Positions 34,608 to 44,553 are shown, counted from the stretch's first letter. The stretch: 64,000 nt of DNA from Clostridiales bacterium PH28_bin88 (GCA_000987045.1 LAKY01000050.1:124001-188000), one strand, 5' to 3'. A program made the numbers and translations. Notes: generated by a model from the letters alone, not told the origin.

Positions 34608-35018
34608 TCAGGGTTCCAGTCGAACAACAGGTGTTAACTTATCAAAGTCTCTGTCGTACGAATAAATCTGAAGCAGCCCCTTGGCGGGCATCTGTGCCGC
34701 CACAAAAGCATCAGTCCAATCCACGTTCTTTTCCGAATAGAATTGTAAGGCCTGGCGAGCCGTTTCCTTACTGGAGAAACGTATGCCCCGCAGGCCAAGA
34801 ACCGGAAGAAGCAATTCCCTGATTTTCTCCTTGGGCTGCTTGTAAAACTTCTCCAGTGTCCATACAACATCGGCGAGCACAAGATCAGGTAGGAATACCT
34901 GCTCCGTACCCTCTTCCACCCGTTTTAGTAATGTAGCACAGCGGTCCGCTTGTTCGGGGACGTCATTGGTGAGGAAGCGAAGCAAAATGTTAGCGTCGAT
35001 TACTCGCGGTTCTTTCAT
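34608..35018 (-). CDS. PIN-domain toxin (VapC-like)
   Basis: 136 residues. Acidic residues of the PIN ribonuclease site are present: D8 in RVIDANILLRFL, the glutamate region LVLADVVWTLEKFYK near 47-61, and VDWTDAFVAAQM near 98-109, followed by SYDRDFDKL. It is the full length for the family, unlike the copy at 30342. Its start overlaps the AbrB-type antitoxin gene upstream by 29 bases, so the two are co-translated. Confidence 0.85.
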   Translation of the reverse strand: MKEPRVIDANILLRFLTNDVPEQADRCATLLKRVEEGTEQVFLPDLVLADVVWTLEKFYKQPKEKIRELLLPVLGLRGIRFSSKETARQALQFYSEKNVDWTDAFVAAQMPAKGLLQIYSYDRDFDKLTPVVRLEP

Positions 35019-35241
35019 GGACCGTTTCCTCCATAGCCTGATGACGGGCAGATTTGAAGTTCTGCTCGCCGGACACTTTTACACTCCCTTTGAGGGACTC
35101 GATTCCCTTCTCTGAGGGGACGAGACGCACATTTCCATCTTCTACAATAAAACGGACATAAGTGCCATACCCTATGTGCAGGTGTCTTCTAACTTCAGCG
35201 GGCAGAGTTACCTGCCCTTTCCTTGAAACCTTGGCGAGCAT
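34990..35241 (-). CDS. AbrB-type antitoxin of the PIN toxin
   Basis: 83 residues. The N-terminal AbrB/MazE DNA-binding domain is SRKGQVTLPAEVRRHLHIGY near 5-24. The C-terminal half is charged and should hold the toxin. Minus-strand ATG at 35241 has a GGGAGGAAT ribosome site. It forms an intact toxin-antitoxin module with the gene downstream. Confidence 0.82.
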   Translation of the reverse strand: MLAKVSRKGQVTLPAEVRRHLHIGYGTYVRFIVEDGNVRLVPSEKGIESLKGSVKVSGEQNFKSARHQAMEETVHERTASNRR

Positions 35242-35370
35242 TGCAGTATTCCTCCCTTCTTTACTCTAAATCAATTGTAAAGCATGATACCGCATCTGTA
35301 AAGTGAGATTACTTGAGACCATGATTAAAACCATGTTCGAATGTCAGTACAAATCCAGAGAGGTGTCGTT

Positions 35371-35856
35371 ATGACCACGGAAGAAGCTATCCGCGTTCGT
35401 GTCTCCGTAAGAACTTACCGGCCTGATCCGGTTGACCCCACGACCATGGAGCGCTTGCGCGCGTCCATCCGCTCGGCCGTGCCGTTCTTCCCGGCACTGG
35501 GGGCCCGGATTGAATTAATCAGCGAACCGGAAAGGGCAGGCCGCATTTTCACCGGCCTGAATAAGGTCTTTGGCAGGGTACCCCACGCGCTGGTGGGGCT
35601 GTCCCTGCGGGATCCGGGCGCCTACGAAAACCTGGCTTTCATGGAAGAGCAGGTGGTATTGGAGGCCACCAAACTCGGGCTGGGTACCTGCTGGATCGCT
35701 GGAAACTTCAACTTCGAGGAGGCTGCCAGGATGCTGAGGGCCACTGCCGGGGAAGTGGCGTCCAACGCTATCGCCTTTGGTGATGGCCAATCTTCCCTGT
35801 ACAATACGGTAAATTCTTCATGGAACCTTAACGGCAGTGCGGTAGTATACTGTTAG
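35371..35856 (+). CDS. Nitroreductase-family protein, C-terminus probably altered
   Basis: 161 residues from ATG 35371 with GAGAGGTG upstream; the frame is open 30 bases earlier. FMN-binding arginines are in VRVSVRTYRPDPVD near 9-22. The middle has GLSLRDPGAYENLAFMEEQV and ATKLGLGTCWIAGNFNFEEA near 102-121, typical of the TM1586-type nitroreductase group. After AGEV, where relatives continue with the FMN-binding C-terminal part, the sequence turns to GDGQSSLYNTVNSSW and stops. It is therefore probably shortened or frameshifted at the 3' end. Confidence 0.65.
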   Translation: MTTEEAIRVRVSVRTYRPDPVDPTTMERLRASIRSAVPFFPALGARIELISEPERAGRIFTGLNKVFGRVPHALVGLSLRDPGAYENLAFMEEQVVLEATKLGLGTCWIAGNFNFEEAARMLRATAGEVASNAIAFGDGQSSLYNTVNSSWNLNGSAVVYC

Positions 35857-35889
35857 GGTGATGATCAATCAAAGGAGGACACAGGAAGC

Positions 35890-36087
35890 ATGGCCAAAAG
35901 CAGACTGGCAAAGCTCTTGCATGAGCGTTCGGATTTACTGGACCGCTGGTTGGTGGATCAAGGCCGCAGGACCGAGATCCTGGCCCGGTTGATGGAACTG
36001 GAGGAGAGGATCAACGCCGAACAGGAGCGGGGAGCGCGGAGTTACCTGGAACACGTGCTGCCGGCCAAAACAGCCAGCCGGGCCTGA
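35890..36087 (+). CDS. Small helical protein, unknown
   Basis: 65 residues from ATG with AAAGGAGG upstream and a strong terminator 19 bases after its stop, so it is likely a real gene. It is charged and predicted as two helices (KLLHERSDLLDRWLVDQGRR and LARLMELEERINAEQE). No motif recognised. It may share a transcript with the nitroreductase-like gene 33 bases upstream. Confidence 0.55.
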   Translation: MAKSRLAKLLHERSDLLDRWLVDQGRRTEILARLMELEERINAEQERGARSYLEHVLPAKTASRA

Positions 36088-36105
36088 GAAAGGCCCAGAC
36101 AAATT

Positions 36106-36130
36106 ACCCGGGACTTATTCCCGGGTTTTT
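36106..36130 (+). terminator. Intrinsic terminator
   Basis: ACCCGGGA (36106-36113) pairs with TCCCGGGT (36119-36126), followed by TTTTT. It separates the small gene from the pst operon. Confidence 0.85.
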
Positions 36131-36172
36131 CTGTTTTCATCCGCCATCGTACCGTTTTAACATCCCGGATTC

Positions 36173-36226
36173 TTTACACAAAGTTAACATAGCCGTAATT
36201 GGGTATTAACGTATGGCCTGTATAAT
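36173..36226 (+). promoter_or_regulatory. PhoP-box promoter of the pst operon
   Basis: Repeats start at 36173 (TTTACA), 36184 (TTAACA), 36195 (GTAATT) and 36206 (TTAACG), each 11 bp apart. TATAAT is at 36221, 15 bp after the last repeat start: the same geometry as both phoB promoters. Confidence 0.85.
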
Positions 36227-36279
36227 CAGGATTGTAAAGCTTGCCACATTAAGTGGACAAAAAGGAAGGGGAAAAAGAA

Positions 36280-37236
36280 GTGAAGGTCAACAGTAAGGTA
36301 TTGGTAGTATTGCTGGTGGGCTTGCTTGCCCTGGCTTTCCTGGTTACCGGCTGCGGCAAGGCTACCACGGAAAAACCCGCTGATAAGGCCAACGAACCTG
36401 CGAAGCTTTCCGGTACGATCAAAATTGACGGTTCCAGTACTGTTTATCCCATTTCCGAGGGGGTTGCCGAGGAATTCATGAAGCTGCACAAGGAAGTCCA
36501 GGTAACCGTCGGCTTCTCCGGTACCGGCGGCGGTTTCAAGAAGTTTACCGCGGGTGAGACCGATATCAGCGACGCTTCCCGTCCTATTAAAGACGCTGAA
36601 AAAGAAGCTGCCAAGACAAACGGGATTGAATACATCGAAATGCCCATCGCTTACGACGGGATCTCCGTAGTGGTGAACAAGGACAACAACTGGGTCGACT
36701 CCATGACCGTGGAAGAACTGAAGAAGCTATGGGAACCCGAAAGCAAAATCACCAAGTGGAACCAGATCCGCCCCGAATGGCCTGATATGGAAATCAAACT
36801 TTATGGTCCCGGCACCGACTCCGGCACCTTTGAGTACTTCACCGAGGCGATTGTCGGCGAAGCCAAGAAGAGCCGCGGTGACTATACCGCCAGTGAGGAT
36901 GACAACCAACTGGTGACCGGTGTGAGCGGTGACAAGGGAGCCCTGGGATACTTCGGCTACGCCTACTACCTGGAGAACAAGGACAAGCTGAAGATAGTGG
37001 CTGTCGACGGCGGAAACGGACCTGTGGTTCCTTCGTCCGACACCATCAACAACGGGACATATAAGCCGCTCTCCCGGCCCATCTTCATCTACCCGAGCAA
37101 GAAGTCGCTGGAGCGGCCGGAAGTCAAGGAATTCGTCAAATACTACCTGACCGAAGGCGTCAAGATTATTCCTGAAGTCGGCTATGTGCCCATGCCGGAC
37201 TCCGTTTATAAAGAAAACCTGGCCAAGCTCCAGTAA
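36280..37236 (+). CDS. pstS: Phosphate-binding lipoprotein of the Pst ABC transporter
   Basis: 318 residues from GTG 36280 with AAGGAAGGGG upstream; an earlier in-frame GTG (36253) lacks a site. A lipoprotein signal ends in VTGC, with Cys25 as the lipidated residue, so it is anchored outside the membrane. Phosphate ligands lie in [13 protein letters not shown] near 48-60, [23 protein letters not shown] near 79-101 and [14 protein letters not shown] near 177-190. It captures phosphate for PstCAB. It is first in the operon under PhoP boxes. Confidence 0.95.
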   Translation: MKVNSKVLVVLLVGLLALAFLVTGCGKATTEKPADKANEPAKLSGTIKIDGSSTVYPISEGVAEEFMKLHKEVQVTVGFSGTGGGFKKFTAGETDISDASRPIKDAEKEAAKTNGIEYIEMPIAYDGISVVVNKDNNWVDSMTVEELKKLWEPESKITKWNQIRPEWPDMEIKLYGPGTDSGTFEYFTEAIVGEAKKSRGDYTASEDDNQLVTGVSGDKGALGYFGYAYYLENKDKLKIVAVDGGNGPVVPSSDTINNGTYKPLSRPIFIYPSKKSLERPEVKEFVKYYLTEGVKIIPEVGYVPMPDSVYKENLAKLQ

Positions 37237-37296
37237 AGGCCGGGTGGGCGAACAATCTTTCCCCAAAACGGGGTTGATGTGATACGGGTGTGGTGT

Positions 37297-37323
37297 CCCC
37301 CACGGCGAGTGACCCTGTGGGGG
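37297..37323 (+). promoter_or_regulatory. Hairpin between pstS and pstC
   Basis: CCCCCAC (37297-37303) pairs with GTGGGGG (37317-37323). There is no T-run, so it probably works as an mRNA processing or stabilising stem that keeps pstS transcripts more abundant than the membrane genes, as often seen in pst operons. Confidence 0.55.
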
Positions 37324-37377
37324 TACCGCACTTTCGTGCCGCAAACCGCAAAAGCACTATTGGAAGGAGATGGAGAA

Positions 37378-38310
37378 GTGGAGGGTGCGCAAGTGACCCA
37401 GGAAAGCAAGACCCAGTCGGAGCCGGAGGCAAAGGGCCGGCGCAAGGGAGAGGAAGCCATCAAGATCATCCTGCTGGCGTGTGCCTCGGTTTCTGTGGTT
37501 ACCACCGTCGGCATTGTTCTGTCTTTATTGAGAGAGACCATTTCCTTTTTCAGTGAGGTCTCCGTGGTGGAGTTTTTAACCGGTACCAAGTGGACTCCCC
37601 TTTTCGTTCCCCAACATTTCGGGATATTGCCTCTGATGTCGGGGACCCTGTTGGTGGCGGTGGGTTCCAGTATCGTGGCTCTACCTATCGGCCTGGCCAG
37701 CGCCATTTATCTCAGCGAGTACGCCCCGGACCGCGTGCGCCGGGTGGTGAAGCCGCTTTTGGAGGTCCTGGTGGGTATTCCCACTGTGGTATACGGGTAT
37801 TTCGCCCTGACCTTCGTCACGCCCATCCTGCGCGCCCTGATCCCGCAAACGGAAATCTTTAATGCCCTCAGCGCTTCGATTGTAATGGGCATCATGATCA
37901 TTCCCATGGTTTCATCCCTCAGTGAGGACGCCATGCTGGCGGTACCGCGTTCTTTGCGAGAGGCGGCCTACGCCCTGGGGGCCACCAAGGTGGAGGTGGC
38001 CACCAAGGTGGTGGTGCCGGCGGCCTTTTCCAGTGTGGTGGCGTCCTTCGTCCTGGCCCTGTCCCGGGCCATCGGCGAGACCATGATCGTGACGCTGGCC
38101 GCGGGGTCCACACCCAAGCTGACCCTGAACCCCCTGGAAAGCATCCAGACCATGACCGGCTACATTGCCCAGATCAGCAGCGGTGACACCCCCCACGGCA
38201 GCATCGAGTACCTGACTATCTTTGCGGTGGGGATGACCCTGTTCGTGATGACCCTGGTGATGAACGTCCTGGCCCAGGTGGTAACCCGCAAGTACCGGGA
38301 GGTGTACTAA
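37378..38310 (+). CDS. pstC: Phosphate ABC transporter permease PstC
   Basis: 310 residues from GTG 37378, with GGAAGGAG upstream; the longer frame to 37279 crosses the hairpin and is not likely to be translated. Six membrane segments follow a charged N-terminus. The ABC-permease EAA loop is [25 protein letters not shown] near 194-218. [15 protein letters not shown] near 232-246 is the PstC signature. It forms the channel with PstA and abuts pstA without a gap. Confidence 0.94.
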   Translation: MEGAQVTQESKTQSEPEAKGRRKGEEAIKIILLACASVSVVTTVGIVLSLLRETISFFSEVSVVEFLTGTKWTPLFVPQHFGILPLMSGTLLVAVGSSIVALPIGLASAIYLSEYAPDRVRRVVKPLLEVLVGIPTVVYGYFALTFVTPILRALIPQTEIFNALSASIVMGIMIIPMVSSLSEDAMLAVPRSLREAAYALGATKVEVATKVVVPAAFSSVVASFVLALSRAIGETMIVTLAAGSTPKLTLNPLESIQTMTGYIAQISSGDTPHGSIEYLTIFAVGMTLFVMTLVMNVLAQVVTRKYREVY

Positions 38311-39192
38311 ATGAACGGAGCCGATGCGCAGCACGCCATGCGGCTTGCCGCCAGAAAACGCAAGAATGCCCTCTTTCACGCCCTGTGCCTGGTAGCCAGC
38401 CTGGTGGGTATCCTTGTTTTGGTGATCCTGCTGGCTGACATCCTGGCCAAGGGCCTGGGTTCCCTGGACTGGCAGTTTCTCATGAGTTTCCCGTCCCGGT
38501 TTCCCCACAAGGCTGGGTTGAAGTCCGCCCTTTTCGGCACCATGTGGCTGGTGGTTATCATGGCGCCCATCGCCTTTCCGGTGGGGGTAGGCACCGCCAT
38601 CTATTTAGAAGAGTATGCCCGGCAAAACTGGCTGCAAAAGGTGATCCAGACCAATATCAACAACCTGGCGGGTGTACCTTCCATTATCTACGGCCTGCTG
38701 GGCCTGGCGGTGTTCGTCCGCGCCCTGGGGTTGGGCCGGAGTCTCTTAGCGGGTGCGCTGACCATGGCGCTCCTGGTGCTGCCCATCATTATCGTCGCGT
38801 CCCAGGAGGCTATCCGCAGTGTGCCGATCTCACTGCGCCACGCCTCTTACGCCCTGGGGGCCTCTCGCTGGCAGACGGTGCGGTACGTGGTGTTACCATC
38901 GGCCATTCCCGGTATCCTTACGGGAACCATCCTGGCCGTGTCCCGGGCTGTCGGGGAGACCGCGCCCATGCTGATCGTGGGGGCCTGGGCGTTTATCGCC
39001 TCCACCCCCAAAAGCACGCTGGACCCCTTTACTGTCCTGCCCATGCAGATCTATAACTGGACCACCCGCCCGCAGGCGGGCTTCCAGGAGATCGCGGCCG
39101 CCGGCATCATCGTCCTGCTGGTCCTCCTGCTCACCATGAACGCTGTAGCCATTTTCCTGCGCAACCGCTACCAGAGGAGGTCGGAAGAGTAA
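38311..39192 (+). CDS. pstA: Phosphate ABC transporter permease PstA
   Basis: 293 residues; the ATG follows the pstC stop directly. Six membrane segments. The EAA loop is [23 protein letters not shown] near 173-195, and the PstA signature [19 protein letters not shown] near 211-229. It pairs with PstC across the membrane. Its TAA overlaps the pstB ATG by one base. Confidence 0.95.
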   Translation: MNGADAQHAMRLAARKRKNALFHALCLVASLVGILVLVILLADILAKGLGSLDWQFLMSFPSRFPHKAGLKSALFGTMWLVVIMAPIAFPVGVGTAIYLEEYARQNWLQKVIQTNINNLAGVPSIIYGLLGLAVFVRALGLGRSLLAGALTMALLVLPIIIVASQEAIRSVPISLRHASYALGASRWQTVRYVVLPSAIPGILTGTILAVSRAVGETAPMLIVGAWAFIASTPKSTLDPFTVLPMQIYNWTTRPQAGFQEIAAAGIIVLLVLLLTMNAVAIFLRNRYQRRSEE

Positions 39193-39956
39193 TGTCTACC
39201 CAAACCAGCCCTGTTGTCCTGGGTGCGCGGGGGTTAAAGGTGTGGTACGGCGCCACCCCTGCTTTACGGGATGTTACAATGGAGTTCTTTCGCCACCATG
39301 TTACCGCCATCATCGGCCCCTCCGGGTGCGGGAAAAGCACGCTGCTCAGGTGCATGAACCGCATGAATGACCTGATCCGGGGTTTCCGGCTAGAAGGGGA
39401 GATCCTGTTTAACGGTCAAAACGTGTGCGCTGGCGACATCGACGCCGCCCAGATCCGGTACCGCATCGGGATGGTCTTCCAAAAGCCCAATCCCTTCCCC
39501 AAGTCCATCTACGACAACGTGGCCTTTGGGCCCCGGATCAACGGCTTCGATGGAAACCTTGACGAAATCGTGGAGCGTTCGCTAAGGTGGGCCGCCCTGT
39601 GGGACGAAGTCAAGGACCGGCTGCACCAGAACGCCTACATGCTGTCGGGCGGGCAGCAGCAGCGGCTTTGCATCGCCAGGGCGCTGGCGGTGGAACCGGA
39701 GGTGCTGTTGATGGACGAACCCTGTTCAGCCCTGGACCCTTCTTCCACCCTGAAGATCGAGGAGCTGATCGATACCTTGAAGTCCTCTTACACCATCGTG
39801 ATGGTGACCCATAACATGCAGCAGGCGGCCCGGGTGGCGGATTACACGGCATTTCTTTTGAACGGCGAACTGGTGGAATACGGGCCTACCTCTGAGATAT
39901 TCACCACCCCAAAGGACCGCAGGACTGAGGATTATATCACCGGGCGGTTCGGATAA
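39192..39956 (+). CDS. pstB: Phosphate ABC transporter ATPase PstB
   Basis: 254 residues. Walker A is [12 protein letters not shown] near 38-49, the Q-loop [12 protein letters not shown] near 94-105, the ABC signature [15 protein letters not shown] near 152-166, and Walker [14 protein letters not shown] near 172-184, followed by the switch histidine in VTHNMQQA. The [17 protein letters not shown] stretch is specific for PstB. It powers phosphate import by PstCA. Confidence 0.96.
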   Translation: MSTQTSPVVLGARGLKVWYGATPALRDVTMEFFRHHVTAIIGPSGCGKSTLLRCMNRMNDLIRGFRLEGEILFNGQNVCAGDIDAAQIRYRIGMVFQKPNPFPKSIYDNVAFGPRINGFDGNLDEIVERSLRWAALWDEVKDRLHQNAYMLSGGQQQRLCIARALAVEPEVLLMDEPCSALDPSSTLKIEELIDTLKSSYTIVMVTHNMQQAARVADYTAFLLNGELVEYGPTSEIFTTPKDRRTEDYITGRFG

Positions 39957-39986
39957 TCGCCGGTGAAAAAAGGAGGAGAAAACTGG

Positions 39987-40646
39987 ATGGTAACCAGAAC
40001 AACCTTTGACCAGGCCCTGAAGAGCCTGCAACAAGACATCCTGCGCATGGGCAGCCTGGTGGAAGAGGCCATCGCCCGGGCGGTGGAGTCCCTGGCCAAA
40101 CAGGACGAGGCCATGGCCCAGAAGGTGATTGACGGTGATGCGATCATCGACGAGCTGGAACTGGAGATCGATGACACCTGCATGAAGCTGATCGCCACCC
40201 AGCAGCCCATGGCCAAGGACCTGCGGCGCATCGCAACGGGGTTCAAGATCATCACCGACCTGGAACGGATCGCGGACCATGCCGTGGACATTGCCAAGAT
40301 CGCCAAGCGCATCGCCAACCAGCCCCTGATCAAACCCCTCATCGACATCCCCCGCATGGCCCAGCTCGCCCAGAAGATGGTGAAGGAGGCGCTGGACGCC
40401 TATGTGCGGGAGGACGTGGACCTGGCCCACCGGATGGCCAAAGACGACGACCAGGTTGACAGCCTGCACAACCAGGTCTTCCGCGAGCTGCTGGTGTACA
40501 TGATGGAGGACCCCAGGACCATCACCCAGGCCACCTACCTGCTGTTTGTCAGCCGGTACCTGGAACGCATCGCCGACCACGCCACCAACATCGGGGAAGG
40601 CGTCATCTACCTGGTTACGGGAGAACGGAAAGAGCTTAATGACTAA
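39987..40646 (+). CDS. phoU: Phosphate signalling protein PhoU
   Basis: 219 residues from ATG 39987, with AAAGGAGGAG upstream; a GTG 24 bases earlier is less well placed. Two PhoU repeats of three helices each carry the metal-cluster motifs DLERIADHAVDIA near 86-98 and RYLERIADHATNIGEG near 187-202. PhoU links Pst transport to PhoR and restrains the kinase when phosphate is plentiful. It ends the operon. Because the PhoR encoded at 29138 lacks its sensor and most of PAS, how PhoU reaches it here is open. Confidence 0.94.
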   Translation: MVTRTTFDQALKSLQQDILRMGSLVEEAIARAVESLAKQDEAMAQKVIDGDAIIDELELEIDDTCMKLIATQQPMAKDLRRIATGFKIITDLERIADHAVDIAKIAKRIANQPLIKPLIDIPRMAQLAQKMVKEALDAYVREDVDLAHRMAKDDDQVDSLHNQVFRELLVYMMEDPRTITQATYLLFVSRYLERIADHATNIGEGVIYLVTGERKELND

Positions 40647-40685
40647 AATATTTTAGCTACAAATTTCACAACATGACGATTTAAG

Positions 40686-40718
40686 GGGAGGCTGAAAGCG
40701 ACGGGGGCGCGGCCTCCC
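40686..40718 (+). terminator. Probable terminator after phoU
   Basis: GGGAGGC (40686-40692) pairs with GCCTCCC (40712-40718), followed by a modest T-rich stretch. It closes the pst operon, though the T-run is weak. Confidence 0.5.
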
Positions 40719-40851
40719 TCAGTTGTTTCTAAAGTTGTAAAATGAAGTTAAGCGGCGAAAAACCAGCTTTGCTTTTAGCGTAATACAGGATTATATTAGT
40801 ACCATCGTGCTTGCGTGTAGAATTTCGTCGAAGGGGAGAGGATCGGGGGCC

Positions 40852-42897
40852 ATGCCTGCAACCGCCGGGGATTTGTGGGGTAACCTTTTTCTACTCGTAC
40901 TGCTTACATATACGGTGGCGGCGGTCCTGTCCGCCCTCTGCTACCGCTTCCCGCGCCCTGCCGGCTACCTGGGCCACGGCCTGGCTGCCCTGGCTGCCGC
41001 GGGAGGCGTTATTCTTTCCTGGGGGCTCTTGACTGCTCGCGGTACATGGAGCGCTCCGCTTCCCTGGAACTGGCCCCTGGGTAGTCCCACGCTGCAGGTC
41101 GACGGACTCAGCGCCTTCTTCGTAATGGTGATTTCCCTGCTGGCGCTGGCGGTGTCCGTGTTCTCCCTCGGGTATGTCCGGGAATACGACGGGAAGGTCA
41201 ACCAGGGTTTTCTGGGAGCGGCCTACAACCTCTTTATCCTCTCCATGCTGCTGGTGGTTACCGCCGGGGATGCCTTCCTGTTCCTGGTGGTGTGGGAACT
41301 GATGGCCCTGGTCTCCTTCCTGCTGGTGACGGCGGAGCACGCCCACGCCCCCGTTGGACGGCCCGGATTTATCTACCTGGTGATGACCCACCTGGGGACC
41401 GGCCTGATCATGCTGTCTTTCCTGGTCTTCTACCGGTTTAGCGGCGACTTCAGCTTTGCTTCCTTCGCCGCCGCTGGTACTGCCATGCCCGGCGCCTGGC
41501 AGAGCACGGCCTTTGTTCTGGCTTTGATTGGCTTCGGCACCAAGGCCGGCCTGGTGCCCCTGCACATCTGGCTCCCGCAGGCCCACCCGGCGGCCCCCAG
41601 CCATGTCTCCGCCCTGATGTCCGGGGTGATGATCAAGACGGCCGTTTACGGGCTCGCCCGGGTAGCCTTTACCTTCCTGGGGGCTCACCTCTTCTGGTGG
41701 GGAGTGGTGGTGCTGCTGGCAGGCACCGTATCCGCCCTGCTGGGTGTGATGTACGCCCTGATGGAGCATGACTTGAAGCGCCTGCTGGCCTACCACAGCG
41801 TGGAGAACATCGGCATCATCCTGATGGGGATGGGCGCGGCCATGGTTTTTACCGCGGCCGGGCAACCCGCCCTGGCGGTGGCGGGAATGGTGGCCTCCCT
41901 GTATCACCTCATCAACCACGCCGTTTTTAAAGGGCTGCTGTTCCTTGGAGCCGGCGCGGTGGTATCGGCTGCGCACACCCGGGATATGGAAAAGCTGGGC
42001 GGGCTTATCCGGGGGATGCCCTGGACCGCGGCCTTTTTCCTGGCGGGCTCGGTCTCCATCGCCGCCCTGCCGCCCTTCAACGGTTTTATCAGCGAGTGGC
42101 TGACCTTTCAGTCCCTGTTAAACGGGTTTCGGGTGCCCGGCGCGGTAGCTATCCTGGCGCCGGTTGCCGGGGCCGCCCTGGCCCTTACCGGGGCACTGGC
42201 GGCGGCCTGTTTCGTCAAGGCCTTTGGCGTGTGCTTTTTGGCCCAACCCCGCAGTGAGGCCGCCCGGTCCGCGAGGGAGGTTTCCGGCAGCATGCTGGGA
42301 GGGATGGGCTTCCTGGCGCTGATGTGCCTCGCCCTGGGTGTTTTTCCCGCGTTGGTGATCAGCCGGTTATCCCCGGTTGCCGTGGGTCTGGTGGGGCAGG
42401 TGACCGGTATTCCGGGAGCGGACGCTCCCCTGCTGGCTGGCACTTCCCTGGCGGCGGGATTGGGCTCGCTGTCGCCGGCGGCGCTTCCGGCCGCCCTGCT
42501 GGCCTTGGTCCTGCTGGCACTGGCGGCGGGAAGGGTACTCGGCTCCCGGGCGCCCCGCCGGACCGGAGAGACCTGGGCCTGCGGCATTCCTTCCCTGGAA
42601 CCGGTGATGGGGTATACCGCTACCGCCTTTTCCCAACCCATCCGGCAGATCTTCAGGGGAGTGTTCCAGCCGACCCAGGAGGTCAAGGCCAGCTACGATG
42701 GCTGGCCGTACTTCCCGAAGGCGATCAGGTATCACGGGCATATCCGGCCGCTCTTCGAAGACTACCTTTACCGCCCGGTCCTGCAGTGGCTGCTGGCGTT
42801 TTCGGCAAAGGTGCGGGGTTTCCAGGCCGGCAGCATCCACCTGTACCTGGTGTACATATTGATCACGCTGGTATTATTACTGTCCTTCGCCGTATAA
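40852..42897 (+). CDS. hyfB: Hydrogenase membrane subunit HyfB (antiporter-like)
   Basis: 681 residues from ATG 40852 with AAGGGGAGAGG upstream. It has about fifteen or more membrane segments and belongs to the NuoL/MrpD antiporter-like group. The core motif is KAGLVPLHIWLPQAHPAAPSHVSALMSGVMIK near 240-271, with a further lysine in DLKRLLAYHSVENIG near 306-320. The long C-terminal tail (GETWACGIPSLEPVMGYTATAFSQPIR) is specific for HyfB/HycC. It should move protons or sodium in the energy-converting hydrogenase. First gene of a six-gene operon. Confidence 0.9.
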   Translation: MPATAGDLWGNLFLLVLLTYTVAAVLSALCYRFPRPAGYLGHGLAALAAAGGVILSWGLLTARGTWSAPLPWNWPLGSPTLQVDGLSAFFVMVISLLALAVSVFSLGYVREYDGKVNQGFLGAAYNLFILSMLLVVTAGDAFLFLVVWELMALVSFLLVTAEHAHAPVGRPGFIYLVMTHLGTGLIMLSFLVFYRFSGDFSFASFAAAGTAMPGAWQSTAFVLALIGFGTKAGLVPLHIWLPQAHPAAPSHVSALMSGVMIKTAVYGLARVAFTFLGAHLFWWGVVVLLAGTVSALLGVMYALMEHDLKRLLAYHSVENIGIILMGMGAAMVFTAAGQPALAVAGMVASLYHLINHAVFKGLLFLGAGAVVSAAHTRDMEKLGGLIRGMPWTAAFFLAGSVSIAALPPFNGFISEWLTFQSLLNGFRVPGAVAILAPVAGAALALTGALAAACFVKAFGVCFLAQPRSEAARSAREVSGSMLGGMGFLALMCLALGVFPALVISRLSPVAVGLVGQVTGIPGADAPLLAGTSLAAGLGSLSPAALPAALLALVLLALAAGRVLGSRAPRRTGETWACGIPSLEPVMGYTATAFSQPIRQIFRGVFQPTQEVKASYDGWPYFPKAIRYHGHIRPLFEDYLYRPVLQWLLAFSAKVRGFQAGSIHLYLVYILITLVLLLSFAV

Positions 42898-42961
42898 GTC
42901 AAGCGCCGCGATAAACTTTGCATGGAATTTAGTCGCGACGACCTGTTGAGGGGGAGAAGAA

Positions 42962-43903
42962 GTGTTGGTCGTGTCAGCAGTCGTTCAGGTATTAATCCTG
43001 GTTTTACTGGCTCCCTTGATCACCGGCATCATCAAAAAGGCCAAGGCCTTTTTCCAGTGCCGGCAGGGCCCGGGGATCTTTCAGATGTACTACGACCTGA
43101 GCAAGTACTGGGGTAAAGAGACCCTTGTCTCGGAGCACACCTCGTGGATTTTCAGCGCTGCTCCGTACGTGAACTTCGGTGCTGTCCTGGCGGCGGGACT
43201 GATGGTGCCTACCCTGGTTGCTTCCCCTCCCCTGGGGTTTGCCGGGGACGTGATCGCCGTGGTCTACCTGCTGGCCCTCGGGCGGTTTTTCATGGCCCTG
43301 GCCGGCCTGGACGCCGGCCACTCCTTTGGGGGGATGGGCAGCAGCCGGGAGATGGCCGTGTCCGCCATGGCGGAACCGGCCCTGATGGTAGCGGTGTTTG
43401 CGGTGTCTCTGGCGGCGGGGTCCACCAACATGGGCGCCATTGTCAGGTCGGGACTGGACGGGGGCGGGGCGGCCCTTAGCCCCACCTACCTGCTGGCCCT
43501 GGCGGGACTGATGATTGTAGCCCTGGCGGAGACGGGGCGCATCCCGGTGGACAACCCCGACACCCACCTGGAACTGACCATGATCCACGAGGGGATGCTG
43601 CTGGAATATACCGGCCGGGACCTGGCCCTGATGCACTGGGCGGCCTCCATCAAGCAACTGTTGATCTTTTCCCTCCTGGCCAACATATTTTTCCCGTGGG
43701 GGGTGGCTGCCGGGTGGGGGCTTTTGGAGGTGCTCACCGCCGGGCTGGCCTACTTGTTGAAACTGCTGTTCCTGGCATTTCTCGTAGCGGTGGTGGAGAC
43801 ATCCACCGCCAAGATGCGCCTTTTCCGGGTGCCCGAACTGCTGGGACTGTCGTTCATCCTGGGACTGCTGGCGCTGGTTTCTCAATACCTGCAAAGGGGA
43901 TAA
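42962..43903 (+). CDS. hyfC: Hydrogenase membrane subunit HyfC/HycD (NuoH-like)
   Basis: 313 residues from GTG. Eight or so membrane segments. RQGPGIFQMYYDLSKYWGKE near 34-53 and the loop AETGRIPVDNPDTHLELTMIHEG near 189-211 are the NuoH-family quinone-site equivalents found in group 4 hydrogenases. It joins the hydrogenase module to the antiporter subunits. Two bases separate it from hyfE. Confidence 0.92.
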   Translation: MLVVSAVVQVLILVLLAPLITGIIKKAKAFFQCRQGPGIFQMYYDLSKYWGKETLVSEHTSWIFSAAPYVNFGAVLAAGLMVPTLVASPPLGFAGDVIAVVYLLALGRFFMALAGLDAGHSFGGMGSSREMAVSAMAEPALMVAVFAVSLAAGSTNMGAIVRSGLDGGGAALSPTYLLALAGLMIVALAETGRIPVDNPDTHLELTMIHEGMLLEYTGRDLALMHWAASIKQLLIFSLLANIFFPWGVAAGWGLLEVLTAGLAYLLKLLFLAFLVAVVETSTAKMRLFRVPELLGLSFILGLLALVSQYLQRG

Positions 43904-43904
43904 G

Positions 43905-44546
43905 ATGATGGAATTATACGGTCTCTTGTTGACAATCCTGCTGGTGCTGGCGTTCCTGGTCCTGCACAGCAGGCGGCCCGCGGTGGCGGTGGTCCTGGTG
44001 GGATCTCAATCCATGGCGCTGGCGCTAACGGCGGCCTGGTGGGGGCGGGAACAGGGCCTGTGGGAGATGTACCTGGCGGTGTTGTTTATCGTAGCGGTCA
44101 AGGGCCTGGCCATCCCCTGGGTGCTGCTGCGGGCGGTCCGCCGGACCGGCAGTCACCTGGAGCAGGGGGTATGGGGACCGAACGCCCTCCTGCTGGTCGC
44201 CGCTGCCCTGGTTGCCCTGGCCTTTTATACCACCTCCCGGTGGACGGGTACTTTCGGCCCGGAAACAGGTTTGGCCCTGCCGGTGGCGGTCGGCGTAATC
44301 CTGGTGGGTTTGGTGGTGATGGTGGGCAAGCGGCTGGCCCTGACCCAGGTACTGGGCCTCCTGGTAATGGAAAACGGGCTGTTTCTCACCGCCCTCGCCA
44401 TGACCGGCAGCCTGCCGGTGCTGGTGGAAATGGGGATCCTTTTCGACGCCCTGGTGGGGGCGGTAATCATGACCATGTTTTGCGCCAGGATTAATGACAC
44501 CTTTGCCACCCAGGATACCAGCAAACTATCCACACTAAAGGGATGA
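43905..44546 (+). CDS. hyfE: Hydrogenase membrane subunit HyfE
   Basis: 213 residues; two in-frame ATGs (43905, 43908) are possible starts. About six membrane segments. The N-terminal part resembles NuoK, with LFIVAVKGLAIPWVL near 61-75 and LLVMENGLFLTALAM near 150-164. This is the HyfE subunit that is present in Hyf-type but not Hyc-type complexes. It helps tie antiporter subunits to the hydrogenase. Confidence 0.88.
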   Translation: MMELYGLLLTILLVLAFLVLHSRRPAVAVVLVGSQSMALALTAAWWGREQGLWEMYLAVLFIVAVKGLAIPWVLLRAVRRTGSHLEQGVWGPNALLLVAAALVALAFYTTSRWTGTFGPETGLALPVAVGVILVGLVVMVGKRLALTQVLGLLVMENGLFLTALAMTGSLPVLVEMGILFDALVGAVIMTMFCARINDTFATQDTSKLSTLKG

Positions 44547-44553
44547 AGATGCA

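Noticed and set aside
40891..41976. Open frame of 361 codons on the minus strand opposite hyfB
   Set aside because: Shadow of GC-rich membrane-protein codons; no ribosome site and repetitive HQG-type composition.
43004..43894. Open frame of 296 codons on the minus strand opposite hyfC
   Set aside because: Same reason; the + strand gene has clear NuoH-family motifs.
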